63,563 nt of DNA from an uncultured Clostridium sp. Lineage in GTDB: Bacteria > Bacillota > Clostridia > TANB77 > CAG-508. Under the pieces are notes generated by a model. The model was not told the origin of the DNA and did no database searches. It saw nothing but the letters and a program-made list of their open reading frames with translations. Where the stretch lies: positions 1 to 63,563 of the forward strand of contig CANBES010000008.1 in the NCBI GenBank assembly GCA_947367845.1, read 5' to 3'. Shown in pieces: positions 34,494-43,134 of the stretch; within the stretch, counting starts at the first letter, position 1; every line of letters begins with the position of its first letter. Position numbers and translations under genes: made by a program.

Positions 34494-34982
34494 CTAAATT
34501 CTTTCATATGTTACAAATTCATAATCTAAATTATTTTCTTCATCTTTTATCCCTTTTTCTTTTGAAACTTCTTTCCATGTATTTTCGCTAATTACAGGGA
34601 AGAATGCATCTCCTTCAAATTCTTGGTCTATTTGTGTTACATACATTTTTTTAACATATGGCATTAAGAAATTATAAATCATTGCTCCACCTATTACAAA
34701 TGCTTCTTCTTCACCTTCGATTAATTCTTGTATTTGTAATAAAGAATGCACAACTTCTACATTTTCATCCTTTACTTTAAAGTCCGGATTTTGACTAAAT
34801 ATGATGTGTTTTCTGTTTGGTAATACTCTTCCTAATGATTCAAATGTTTTTCTTCCCATTATTATTTTATGCCCTGTTGTTAGTTCTTTGAAGTGTTTTA
34901 AGTCTGCTGGCAAATGCCATACTAACTTATTGTCCTTTCCTATTATATTATTTTTTGCTTTTGCTACTACTATACTTAACAT
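34494..34982 (-). CDS. folA: Dihydrofolate reductase
   Basis: 162 residues. Reduces dihydrofolate to tetrahydrofolate with NADPH. Signature parts: IGKDNKLVWHLPADLKHFK, MGRKTFESLG, and VIGGAMIYNFLMPYVKKMYV. It is co-directional with and downstream of thyA, which generates dihydrofolate, so the pair forms the thymidylate cycle. Confidence 0.95.
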   Translation of the reverse strand: MLSIVVAKAKNNIIGKDNKLVWHLPADLKHFKELTTGHKIIMGRKTFESLGRVLPNRKHIIFSQNPDFKVKDENVEVVHSLLQIQELIEGEEEAFVIGGAMIYNFLMPYVKKMYVTQIDQEFEGDAFFPVISENTWKEVSKEKGIKDEENNLDYEFVTYERI

Positions 34983-35019
34983 TTTTTATCTCTCCTTTAA
35001 TATCGTTTCATTTTTTATA

Positions 35020-35084
35020 AAACTTTTTTGCCCTGTCCCAAAAAGTTTTAATTGATGTTTTTTTGCTCCGTCCCCAAAAACATC
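35020..35084. repeat. AAACTT-arm and GATG-arm hairpin repeats in tandem
   Basis: 35020-35049 (AAACTTTTT/AAAAAGTTT) and 35054-35084 (GATGTTTTT/AAAAACATC) lie side by side; the second overlaps the thyA stop codon. Confidence 0.85.
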
Positions 35085-35940
35085 ATTTGGCAACTGGTAT
35101 TTTTCCCAATTTTATTTCTTTGTTGTAATCATAATCTTGAATTTCAAAATCTTCTACTTTGAATTCATAGAAATTTTTTGTTGGATTTTTTATTACTAGC
35201 TTTGGATGTACGTCTATTGCTTCTGCTTCGATTAGTTTTTTTACAAGCGGGATATGTCTATCATAGATATGACAATCTCCTATGTTGTGTGTTAGTGTTC
35301 CAACTTCAAGTCCTGCTATTTGTGCAAACATACATTGTAATGCTGCGTATTGCATTACGTTCCAACCATTTGCTGCTAGCATATCTTGTGAGCGTTGGTT
35401 CAATATTAGATGTAGTTTTCCTTGTTTTACTAACCATTGCGTTCCATATACACATGGTTCTAATGCCATGTCTTTTAGTTCTTCGTGATTGAATATGTTT
35501 GTCATTATTCTTCTACTTGATGTGTCGTTTTTTAATAAGTTTAGTACAAAGTCTACTTGGTCCATTTCTTGTATTCCTTGTTTTGTTTTGAATTGATATT
35601 TTTGTCCCATTTGATATCCATATGCTTTTCCAATTGAGCCTTTTTCGTCTGCCCATTGATCCCATATGTGTGAATTTAGGTCGTTTATGTTGTTTGATTT
35701 TTGTTGCCATATCCATAGTACTTCGTCTATTGCTCTTTTTACTGTTCCTGTATTGTTTCTTAGTGTTATCATCGGAAATTCTTTCCCTACGTCGTATTTG
35801 TTTGTTACTCCTACTATTGATATGTAGTTTGCCTCTTCTCCATCTTCCCACCTTGTGCGTACATTTGTACCTTCTGATGTGTATCCATTTTCTATTATTT
35901 CTTTGCAGGTTTCTATAAAATGTTTATCAGCTTGTGTCAT
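35083..35940 (-). CDS. thyA: Thymidylate synthase
   Basis: 285 residues. Methylates dUMP with methylene-tetrahydrofolate. The catalytic cysteine is in LEPCVYGTQWLV, the dUMP-binding arginines in TSSRRIM, and RSQDMLAANGWNVMQYA and HIYDRHI are typical. The stop codon lies in a GATG-arm repeat, but the protein end (LGKIPVAK) looks normal. The ribosome binding site AGGAGGA and its own promoter precede it. Confidence 0.95.
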   Translation of the reverse strand: MTQADKHFIETCKEIIENGYTSEGTNVRTRWEDGEEANYISIVGVTNKYDVGKEFPMITLRNNTGTVKRAIDEVLWIWQQKSNNINDLNSHIWDQWADEKGSIGKAYGYQMGQKYQFKTKQGIQEMDQVDFVLNLLKNDTSSRRIMTNIFNHEELKDMALEPCVYGTQWLVKQGKLHLILNQRSQDMLAANGWNVMQYAALQCMFAQIAGLEVGTLTHNIGDCHIYDRHIPLVKKLIEAEAIDVHPKLVIKNPTKNFYEFKVEDFEIQDYDYNKEIKLGKIPVAK

Positions 35941-35971
35941 TTTATTCCTCCTCGCTTTGTTTTTCTTTTGA

Positions 35972-36000
35972 AGTATATCACAACATTTTTTTGTTGTAAA
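35972..36000 (-). promoter_or_regulatory. Sigma-A promoter of thyA-folA
   Basis: TTTACA (36000-35995), 17 bases, TATACT (35977-35972). The spacer holds an ACAACA/TGTTGT inverted repeat that could be an operator. Confidence 0.65.
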
Positions 36001-36144
36001 CTGTTATTTATTCATAATTTTGTATTTAGAAAATATATTAGTATTCTAATAGATAATTGTGAAATTAATAAAGACATGAAATTATAACTGAGATACAAAA
36101 GAATAAGAATAGAAATAAAAGAAAATTTAATTTAAGGAGATTTT

Positions 36145-37207
36145 ATGGTTTTTAAGCAGAACTTCTATGTTATTAAAGTAAAAAGAAACTTTCTAGCGAT
36201 TATATTTCTGTGCTTTACATTTGGATTGCTAATATTTTCTAAAACTAATCTTCCTGCGGTAAAATCCGGTTTAGCACTTTGGGCAAATTCTGTTGTTCCT
36301 TCGTTATTCCCATTTTTTGTTGCAACAGAATTATTAATGCACACAAATATCATTTCACAATTGGGAACTTTACTTAATCGCTACATGAAGCCCATTTTTA
36401 ATGTACGTGGCGAAGGTGCTTTTGCCTTTATTATGGGAATTATTAGTGGATATCCTGTTGGAGCTAAAATTGCAAGTAATTTTAGAAAAAATAATATTTG
36501 TAGCAAAGAAGAATGTGAAAGACTTCTTAGTTTTACCAATAATTCTGGTCCCTTATTTATTATTGGTTCTGTTGGAATTTTGATGTTTAGAAATACAACT
36601 ATTGGCATTTTGCTTTTTATTACTCATATTTTAGCTTGCATTACGGTTGGAATTATTTTTAGATTTTGGAAAAGAAATAAAAAATCTTCAGATTTTAAAA
36701 GTGATTTAAAATCTAGTAAAAATCAAAACAGTACATATGTAACATTTTCTAATTTAGGTGAAGTTTTGGCAGAAAGCATTACAAGTAGTATTTCTACAAT
36801 TTTATTAATTGGTGGATTTGTTGTCATTTTTTCTAGCATTATATCAATTTTAAATGCTAGTGGACTTCTAAGAGTAATGTCCAATATAATAGCTCCTGCA
36901 TTCAGCTTTTTACGGTATTGATACTGTTTTTGCTTCTCCACTTATTAGTGGTTTTTTAGAAATTACAAATGGCATTAATTCTATCTCTTGCATAGCTTCT
37001 AAAAAGCTTTCAATAAACATTATAATTTCTGCATTTTTACTTGGCTTTGGCGGTATTTCTGTTTTACTACAAGTTTGGAGCATTACATCAAAAACTGATT
37101 TATCTATAAAACCATATCTTTATGGGAAGCTTTTGCAAGGTATATTTTCCGCCTTTTATACATATGTTTTTATTAGTGTTATACCTTTTTTCAATTTTGA
37201 TTTATAA
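36145..37207 (+). CDS. ylbJ: Sporulation membrane protein YlbJ, needs +1 shift
   Basis: Polytopic membrane protein of the YlbJ family, needed for spore cortex formation in Bacillus. The paired signatures are present: IISGYPVGAKIASNF with NNSGPLFIIGSVG in the first half, and FASPLISGFLEITNGI in the second. The zero frame reaches CGG at codon 257 and stops at TGA two codons later. Skipping the C at 36913 gives SFLGIDTVFASPLISG and a 353-residue protein ending at 37207. The start has AAGGAG upstream. Confidence 0.88.
36913..36916 (+). other. CGGT +1 frameshift site in ylbJ
   Basis: Zero frame TTT TTA CGG TAT TGA; skipping C gives TTT TTA (C) GGT ATT GAT ACT GTT. Confidence 0.65.
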
Positions 37208-37223
37208 GAAAGGATTGTGTTTT

Positions 37224-37454
37224 ATGGAACGTGATTTTAATAATTTTATGCCACCTTTTATGGATTATGGAATGCCTCCAAATTCTCCACAAGATGATAT
37301 GTTTAATCCTGTAATGCAGTACGAACAAGCTTATTGCTATTATCGTTATTTGTGTATGCAAATGGATTATAAAATTAAGTGCAAAGAGTATGAAAGAATG
37401 TGTGGTAGTGATAATCGAACTTCTCCTATTGGGCGTGAGAGAAAAGTTGAGTAA
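37224..37454 (+). CDS. Small Tyr/Met/Cys-rich protein, possible spore protein
   Basis: 76 residues, starting MERDFNNFMPPFMDYGMPPN and continuing with a Tyr/Cys-rich stretch (YEQAYCYYRYLCMQMDY). I do not recognise a family. The composition and its place 16 bases after ylbJ suggest a spore-associated protein. The start at 37224 has AGAAAGGATT upstream; a longer in-frame reading would overlap ylbJ by about 85 bases and translate its 3' end in another frame. Confidence 0.6.
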   Translation: MERDFNNFMPPFMDYGMPPNSPQDDMFNPVMQYEQAYCYYRYLCMQMDYKIKCKEYERMCGSDNRTSPIGRERKVE

Positions 37455-37484
37455 TATAATTTGTTTTCCTGACTGGCTAGTTCA

Positions 37485-37513
37485 TTGATTTTGCTTAATT
37501 TCATTTATATAAT
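37485..37513 (+). promoter_or_regulatory. Sigma-A promoter of bioY
   Basis: TTGATT (37485-37490), 17 bases, TATAAT (37508-37513), 23 bases before the ATG. Confidence 0.75.
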
Positions 37514-37536
37514 TAGGCAAAAGGAGGCGTATTAAA

Positions 37537-38085
37537 ATGTCAGAAAATATAAAAAAATTAACAAGAAATATAAGCATTGATTGGACTTTGATATTTACAC
37601 TACTTGTTACATCATTTGTAATTGCTGTATCTTCACAGATATCAATTCCATTACCAAATGGAGTTCCTATGACTTTGCAAACTTTTAGTGTTGCTCTAGC
37701 TGGTTTTTGCTTATATAAAAATAACAAAGGATTGAAATCAATTATTGCTTATCTTTTTTTAGGAATGATTGGTATGCCAGTTTTTGCTCAAGGTAAAGGC
37801 GGTTTTACTAGCTTAATTGGCTTAACTGGTGGGTTTTTAATTGGTTTTATTTTCTTGGTTTATTTTTGCCAAAAAGCTAAATCTTGTAATTCTATGTGGA
37901 CTAAAGTTTTTGTTGCTTTAGTTGGCTTGGTTTTATTACATGTTTTTGGTGTTTTGCAATATAGTATTTTGACTGGTATGGGCTTTATTAATACAGCTTT
38001 GCTTGTTTCTGTTCCATTTTTACTTAAGGATTGCTTATCTGTTTTGTTAGCTCTATTAGTTTCTAGTAAGTTTAAAATCAATTAA
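37537..38085 (+). CDS. bioY: Biotin transporter substrate-binding subunit BioY
   Basis: 182 residues, about six membrane helices. BioY is the S-component that captures biotin for ECF-type uptake. Signatures: ISIPLPNGVPMTLQTFSVAL and GMIGMPVFAQGKGGFTSL with GGFLIGF. No biotin synthesis genes are visible, so uptake likely supplies biotin for AccB, which is encoded nearby along with the ligase BirA. It has AAAGGAGG and its own promoter; I see no clear BirA operator. Confidence 0.93.
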   Translation: MSENIKKLTRNISIDWTLIFTLLVTSFVIAVSSQISIPLPNGVPMTLQTFSVALAGFCLYKNNKGLKSIIAYLFLGMIGMPVFAQGKGGFTSLIGLTGGFLIGFIFLVYFCQKAKSCNSMWTKVFVALVGLVLLHVFGVLQYSILTGMGFINTALLVSVPFLLKDCLSVLLALLVSSKFKIN

Positions 38086-38092
38086 TATTTTT

Positions 38093-38132
38093 AAAGCTTG
38101 AAATACAATAAAAATTGTTTTTCAAGCTTTTT
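38093..38132. terminator. Bidirectional terminator bioY/fab operon
   Basis: AAAGCTTGAAA/TTTCAAGCTTT arms, T-run on the plus side and TTTAAAAAT on the minus side. Confidence 0.8.
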
Positions 38133-38241
38133 ACATTATTTCTAAATTTATGTCATTATCTTCTTTCACATGGTCTCCACTCATTATTATTTTTGAAGAT
38201 ATATTGTTGTTATATAATTCTATCGCTCTTAATGGTTTAAA
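38131..38241 (-). pseudogene. Remnant of a SanA/YdcF-like (DUF218) gene
   Basis: In one minus-strand frame, just past the fabI stop, the DNA reads PLRAIELYNNNISSKIIMSG followed by DHVKEDNDINLEIM and a stop. The run AIELY...KIIMSGDH matches the middle of the DUF218/SanA family. Both ends of the protein are missing and there is no start codon, so I take it as a leftover fragment. Confidence 0.5.
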
Positions 38242-39010
38242 CTCCCATTATATTATAACCACTATCAGCATAAACAACTTGACCTGTAATTGCTTCTGCC
38301 ATAGAACTTAGTAAAAATGATGCAACATTACCAACTTGAACAGTTGTTACATTTCTATGTAAAGGAGCTTTCTTTTCAACTTCTGTTAATATTGAACCAA
38401 AATCTTTAATTCCTTTTGCTGATAAAGTTTTTATTGGTCCTGCTGATACTGCATTTACTCTTATACCTTCTTTTCCAAGGTTTTCTGCTAAATATCTAAC
38501 ACTTGACTCTAATGCTGCTTTTGCAATTCCCATTACATTATAACCTTCCAAAACTTTTGTAGATCCATGATATGTTAATGTAACTAAGCTTGCATTCTCG
38601 TTTAGCATATCTAGTTCTTTTGCCATTCTTGCTGTTAGTACAAATGAATATGCACTTACATCATTTGCATGGCTAAATCCTTCTTTACTTGTAAAAATAA
38701 AGTCGTTGTGTAAGTCTTCTGTATTGGCGTGTGCTATTGCGTGTACTATTCCATCTATTTTTCCATTTTCCTCTTTTATTTTTGTAAATACTTCTTTTAC
38801 TAGTTCGTCTTCTGATGCTCCATTTAACATATATGTTTTTCTTCCTTCAAACTCTTTTGTTAATTCATTTATTTTGTCTTTATTTTCTTCTCCCATATAT
38901 GTAAATAATAATTTTGCACCATTTTCATATGCTGATTTTGCTATTCCATATGCAATGCTCCATTTGTTTCTTATTCCCATTATTAATATTGTTTTATCTT
39001 TTAAAATCAT
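38237..39010 (-). CDS. fabI: Enoyl-ACP reductase FabI
   Basis: 257 residues. Last step of each fatty-acid elongation cycle, NADH-dependent reduction of enoyl-ACP. The SDR-like fold has the FabI-type loop GIRNKWSIAYGIAKS and the Y-x6-K active site (YNVMGIAK). It is the last gene of the fab/acc run, 66 bases after accA, with GGAGG upstream. Many Clostridia use FabK instead, so this genome depends on FabI unless another reductase lies elsewhere. Confidence 0.93.
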   Translation of the reverse strand: MILKDKTILIMGIRNKWSIAYGIAKSAYENGAKLLFTYMGEENKDKINELTKEFEGRKTYMLNGASEDELVKEVFTKIKEENGKIDGIVHAIAHANTEDLHNDFIFTSKEGFSHANDVSAYSFVLTARMAKELDMLNENASLVTLTYHGSTKVLEGYNVMGIAKAALESSVRYLAENLGKEGIRVNAVSAGPIKTLSAKGIKDFGSILTEVEKKAPLHRNVTTVQVGNVASFLLSSMAEAITGQVVYADSGYNIMGV

Positions 39011-39076
39011 CTTTTTACCTCCATTTTACATAATTTCGTTCTTTGGCATATTTTATTTTGCCAAATTCTATGTAAT

Positions 39077-39905
39077 TTAATTTTCAAAATTTATATATTC
39101 TCCCATATTTCTAAATTTACTGTATCTTTCTTCTACAATTTGTTGCTTATCCTTGAGATTCATTTCAGAAATACTAGATTTAATTTCTTTTTTCAAATTA
39201 TTTGCTATTTTCTCAAAAGCATCTTCACCTACTGGTTCTTTTATAATTTTATCAATGATTTTTAAATCATATAAATCCTTTGCAGTTAGTTTCATTTTTT
39301 CTGCCGCTTCTTTATATCTTGAAGAATCTTTCCACAAAATACTGCTATACCCCTCTGGTGAAAGTATTGAATAAATTGCATTTTCAAACATCAAAACTTT
39401 ATTTCCAACACCAAGTGCTAAAGCTCCACCAGATGAACCTTCTCCTATTACGATTGCTATAATTGGAACTTCTAGCCTTGCCATTTCAAACATTGATTTT
39501 GCAATTGCTTCTCCGTTGCCCTCTTTCTTCTGCTCCTATACCTGGGTATGCTCCTTTTGTGTCTATAAATGTTATTACTGGTCTGTTAAATTTTTCAGCT
39601 TGTTTCATAAATCTTATTGCTTTTCGATAACTTTCTGGATTTGGCATTCCGAAGTTTCTTTCAATATTTTCTTTTGTTGTTCTTCCCTTTTGCTCTGCTA
39701 TTATTGTAAAGTTTTGCTTGCCTATTTTTGCTAATCCACATACTATCGCTTTATCGTCTTTGAAGTTTCTATCTCCGTGTAGCTCTATAAATTCATCAAA
39801 TATTTTTTCTATATAATCAAGTGCTGTTTTTCTTTTTGGGTCTCTCGCAATTTCAACTCTTTCCCAAGCTGTTAAATTTTTACGTGTTTTTTCTGTATTT
39901 GCCAT
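39077..39905 (-). CDS. accA: Acetyl-CoA carboxylase carboxyltransferase alpha, needs +1 shift
   Basis: One half of the carboxyltransferase. The zero frame is normal through [20 protein letters not shown], then reads CGG (codon 131) and stops nine codons later. Skipping the C at 39515 gives [18 protein letters not shown] and continues through [20 protein letters not shown] to the end, 275 residues, a usual length for the family. It overlaps accD by a shared TAATG, so translation is coupled. AccA should be essential, which argues that the gene is used. Confidence 0.92.
39512..39515 (-). other. CGGA +1 frameshift site in accA
   Basis: Zero frame GGG CAA CGG AGA AGC; skipping C gives GGG CAA (C) GGA GAA GCA ATT GCA, that is G-Q-G-E-A-I-A. 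Confidence 0.7.
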
Positions 39906-40753
39906 TATTTTTCGCCTCCTTTATGAAAGCTAATTAATTTTGATAATGTGTCTTTTAAGTCTTTTCTTTCAACTATTTTATCAATAAATCCATGTTCTAA
40001 TAGAAATTCTGATGTTTGGAAACCTTCTGGCAATTGTTCTCCTATTGTTTGCTCTATAACTCTTTTACCTGCAAAACCTATCATTGCTCCTGGTTCTGCT
40101 AAAACAATGTCTCCTAAGCTTGCAAATGATGCTGTTACTCCTCCATATGTTGGGTCTGTTAGTACTGATATATACAATAATCCTGCTTTGTCTAGCTTGG
40201 TTAATGCTGATGTTGTTTTTGCCATTTGCATTAATGATATAATTCCTTCTTGCATTCTTGCGCCACCTGATGCTGCAAATATTATTAATGGTAGTTTTCT
40301 TTGTATTGCTTGTTCTACTGCGTATGTTATTTTTTCTCCAACAACAACTCCCATACTTGCCATTAAAAATCCACTATCCATTACACATATTACAACTTCT
40401 TCTCCATTTATTTTACCTGTTCCCGCTGATACTGCTTCTTGGATTCCTGTCTTCTCTCTTAATGATTTTAACTTTTTTGGGTATTCTTCTAGCTCAAGTG
40501 GATTGTTTGTTTCTATGTTTATATCAAATTTTTTATATGTATCTTCGTCTATTATAGATTGTATTCTTTTATTTATATGCATTCTGAAATAATGCCCACA
40601 ATTTGGGCAAACACTTAAGTTCTCCCTTAGTGTTTCTTTGTAGATTATTTCTTTACATTTTTCACATTTTGCCCATTTTCCAACTGGTATGTCTATTTTT
40701 GTCTTTTTGTTCTTTTCTGGTAAATTTCTTTTTTTAATTTTATCAACAATCAT
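39905..40753 (-). CDS. accD: Acetyl-CoA carboxylase carboxyltransferase beta
   Basis: 282 residues. The N-terminal zinc ribbon (CEKCKE ... CPNCGHYF) and the crotonase-like domain ([36 protein letters not shown]) are clear. It forms the carboxyltransferase with AccA, moving CO2 from biotin to acetyl-CoA. It overlaps accC upstream by 11 bases and accA downstream by the TAATG junction. Confidence 0.96.
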   Translation of the reverse strand: MIVDKIKKRNLPEKNKKTKIDIPVGKWAKCEKCKEIIYKETLRENLSVCPNCGHYFRMHINKRIQSIIDEDTYKKFDINIETNNPLELEEYPKKLKSLREKTGIQEAVSAGTGKINGEEVVICVMDSGFLMASMGVVVGEKITYAVEQAIQRKLPLIIFAASGGARMQEGIISLMQMAKTTSALTKLDKAGLLYISVLTDPTYGGVTASFASLGDIVLAEPGAMIGFAGKRVIEQTIGEQLPEGFQTSEFLLEHGFIDKIVERKDLKDTLSKLISFHKGGEK

Positions 40754-42089
40754 TTTTTAACCTCTTCTCTATAAACGATGTATCAAAGTTCCCTCTAATA
40801 AAATCAGGATTTCTTATAATTTCAAATAAGAAGTCTCTATTTGTCTCAACTCCGTCAATAACAAGCTCTTCTAAAGCTCTTTTCATTTTACTAACAGCTT
40901 CGTTTCTATTTGCACCAAAAACTATTATTTTAGCTATCATTGAGTCATAATTAGGTGGAATTGTATAACCTTCATAAATGGCGGAATCAATTCTTATTCC
41001 ATTTCCACCAGGTAAATTAAGTCCTGTAATCTTACCTGGACACGGCATAAATTTCTTTTTAGGGTTTTCCGCATTTATTCTACATTCAATTGAATGCCCT
41101 CTAAACTCTACGTCTTTTTGTTTAATTTTTAGTTCTTCACCTGCTGCAATTTTTATCTGACTTTTTACAATATCAATTCCTGTACGCATTTCTGTGATTG
41201 GATGCTCAACTTGAATTCTAGTATTCATTTCCATAAAATAAAAATTCTTATCACTATCAACAAGAAACTCTACTGTTCCACAGCTTGAGTAATTTGCAAC
41301 TTTTGCTGCCTTAACAGCTGCTTCTCCCATTTTCTTTCTAAGTTTGTCGTCAACAGCAGTTGAAGGTGTCTCTTCAATCATTTTTTGATGGTTTCTTTGA
41401 ATTGAACAGTCTCTTTCCCCTAAATGGATTACATTTCCGTGTTCATCTGCAAGTATTTGTATTTCAACATGTCTAGGATTTTTAACAAATTTCTCTATAT
41501 AAATCTCATCATCATTAAAAGAAATTTTTGCTTCTTGCTTTACAATATTAAAATTAGTCTCTAACTCCTGATCATTATTTGCAATCCTAATACCCTTTCC
41601 ACCGCCACCAGCAGCCGCTTTCAGCATAACAGGATATCCAATTTTATTTGCAACATTTAGTGCGTCATTAGCATTTTGCACACTTCCATCAGAACCTGGT
41701 ATAACAGGAACCCCTGCCTTTTTCATCATTTCTTTAGCATTTGACTTATTACCTAATAAATCAATTACATCAGCAGTTGGCCCTATAAACTTAATATTTG
41801 ACTCCTCGCAAATTTTAGCAAATTGTGAATTCTCTGATAGGAAACCAAACCCAGGATGTATACTATCAGCCTTAGTTATGCAAGCCGCTTCAATAATATT
41901 CTTAATATTCAAATAACTCTTTGTAGAAACTGCAGGTCCAATACAAACAGCCTCATCGGCAAGCTTAGTATGCAAAGCATCTCTATCAGCTTCTGAATAA
42001 ACAGCAACTGTCTTAATATTCATTTCCTTACAAGCTCTAATAATCCTGACCGCAATCTCACCACGATTGGCAATTAAAATCTTATTCAT
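40743..42089 (-). CDS. accC: Biotin carboxylase
   Basis: 448 residues. ATP-grasp enzyme that carboxylates the biotin on AccB. Landmarks: IANRGEIAVRIIRACKEM at the start, the glycine-rich KAAAGGGGKGIRI, HVEIQILADEHGNVIHLGER, and MNTRIQVEHPITEM. Complete and of normal length. A mirror pair of hairpin repeats separates it from fabZ. Confidence 0.97.
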   Translation of the reverse strand: MNKILIANRGEIAVRIIRACKEMNIKTVAVYSEADRDALHTKLADEAVCIGPAVSTKSYLNIKNIIEAACITKADSIHPGFGFLSENSQFAKICEESNIKFIGPTADVIDLLGNKSNAKEMMKKAGVPVIPGSDGSVQNANDALNVANKIGYPVMLKAAAGGGGKGIRIANNDQELETNFNIVKQEAKISFNDDEIYIEKFVKNPRHVEIQILADEHGNVIHLGERDCSIQRNHQKMIEETPSTAVDDKLRKKMGEAAVKAAKVANYSSCGTVEFLVDSDKNFYFMEMNTRIQVEHPITEMRTGIDIVKSQIKIAAGEELKIKQKDVEFRGHSIECRINAENPKKKFMPCPGKITGLNLPGGNGIRIDSAIYEGYTIPPNYDSMIAKIIVFGANRNEAVSKMKRALEELVIDGVETNRDFLFEIIRNPDFIRGNFDTSFIEKRLKNDC

Positions 42090-42107
42090 TCAACCTCTCT
42101 CCTCTCC

Positions 42108-42170
42108 CTGCCACTGGGGACGGTCCTTCTTGGCAGATTCCTGCCAGAAAGGACCGTCCCCAGTGGCAGG
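42108..42170. repeat. Mirror pair of TGCC-arm hairpin repeats
   Basis: 42108-42138 and 42140-42170 face each other with cores GGGGACGGTCC and GGACCGTCCCC, inside the fab operon between fabZ and accC. Confidence 0.9.
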
Positions 42171-42178
42171 CATTATCT

Positions 42179-42601
42179 TTATACTAATGCAAATGTTAGC
42201 TCTCCTTTTGCTGCTACTTTTCCGTCTACTGTTGCTATTGCTTGACCTACACCGATTGGTCCTTTTCTTTTTATTATACTTACTTCTAGTTTTAGTGTAT
42301 CTCCTGGCACTACCATTTTCTTAAATTTCATTTTGTCTATTCCACCAAATAGTGCATTTTTGCCTTTGTTTTCTTCCATTGATAATATTGCTACTGCTCC
42401 TGTTTGTGCTAAACTTTCTGCTATTAGTACTCCTGGCATTATTGGGTTTCCTGGAAAATGTCCTTTGAAGTACCATTCGTCTTCTCTTACTTCTTTGTAT
42501 GCAACCGCACTTTCTCCTGGTATGTATTCTTCTACTTTGTCTATCATCAAAAATGGGTCTCTCTGTGGTATTATTTTTTCTATTTCTTCTTTTCCTAACA
42601 T
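42179..42601 (-). CDS. fabZ: 3-hydroxyacyl-ACP dehydratase FabZ
   Basis: 140 residues, hot-dog fold. The active-site histidine is in FKGHFPGNPIMPGVLIAE, with the glutamate in the same motif (GVLIAESLAQ). It dehydrates 3-hydroxyacyl-ACP. I start at MLGKEEIEKIIPQRDPF (AAAGGAAA upstream); a longer in-frame reading would overlap accB and lacks family support. Confidence 0.95.
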   Translation of the reverse strand: MLGKEEIEKIIPQRDPFLMIDKVEEYIPGESAVAYKEVREDEWYFKGHFPGNPIMPGVLIAESLAQTGAVAILSMEENKGKNALFGGIDKMKFKKMVVPGDTLKLEVSIIKRKGPIGVGQAIATVDGKVAAKGELTFALV

Positions 42602-42615
42602 TATAGTTTTCCTTT

Positions 42616-43071
42616 CTATACTTCTATTTCGAATAACGGTGTTCCATATTCTACTGCTTTTCCGTCTTCTACAAGGATTTTTAATATTTTTCCTGCATAT
42701 TCTGCTTCTATTTCGTTCATTAGTTTCATTGCTTCTATTATGCAAAGTGTTTCTCCTATTTTTACTTCTTTTCCAACCTCTACATAGTTTTCTGCTGTTG
42801 GTGAAGGTTTTGAGTAGAATGTTCCTACCATTGGTGATTTTACTATTTTGATATTTTCGTTTATTGTTTCTTGCTTATTTTCTTCTGGCTTCTTGTTGCT
42901 TTCTTCTTGTGATATTTCTTGTTTTACTATACTTTCCTGAGCTTGAGTTACTACTATTTTTTCTTCTTTTGCCATACTGATTTTTGTCCCGTCTGGAAAG
43001 TCTATACTTATAGATGATAATTTTGAATTTCCCATATCGTCTATTAATTGTTTGATTTTTTCGTATTCCAT
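42616..43071 (-). CDS. accB: Biotin carboxyl carrier protein
   Basis: 151 residues: a short N-terminal domain, a charged linker, and the C-terminal biotinyl domain with the modified lysine in EAMKLMNEIEAE. It carries the carboxyl group between AccC and AccA/AccD. It is followed by fabZ 14 bases later. BirA, which attaches the biotin, is encoded at the head of the same run. Confidence 0.96.
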   Translation of the reverse strand: MEYEKIKQLIDDMGNSKLSSISIDFPDGTKISMAKEEKIVVTQAQESIVKQEISQEESNKKPEENKQETINENIKIVKSPMVGTFYSKPSPTAENYVEVGKEVKIGETLCIIEAMKLMNEIEAEYAGKILKILVEDGKAVEYGTPLFEIEV

Positions 43072-43134
43072 TTTTTATTCAAAGCATTTATAAAAAATAC
43101 TTTTTCTCCTTCCTTCAAAATTTTGCTAATAATA

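Noticed and set aside
37455..37536. BirA operator upstream of bioY
   Set aside because: No GTTAAC-type paired half sites, and the BirA here lacks a DNA-binding domain.
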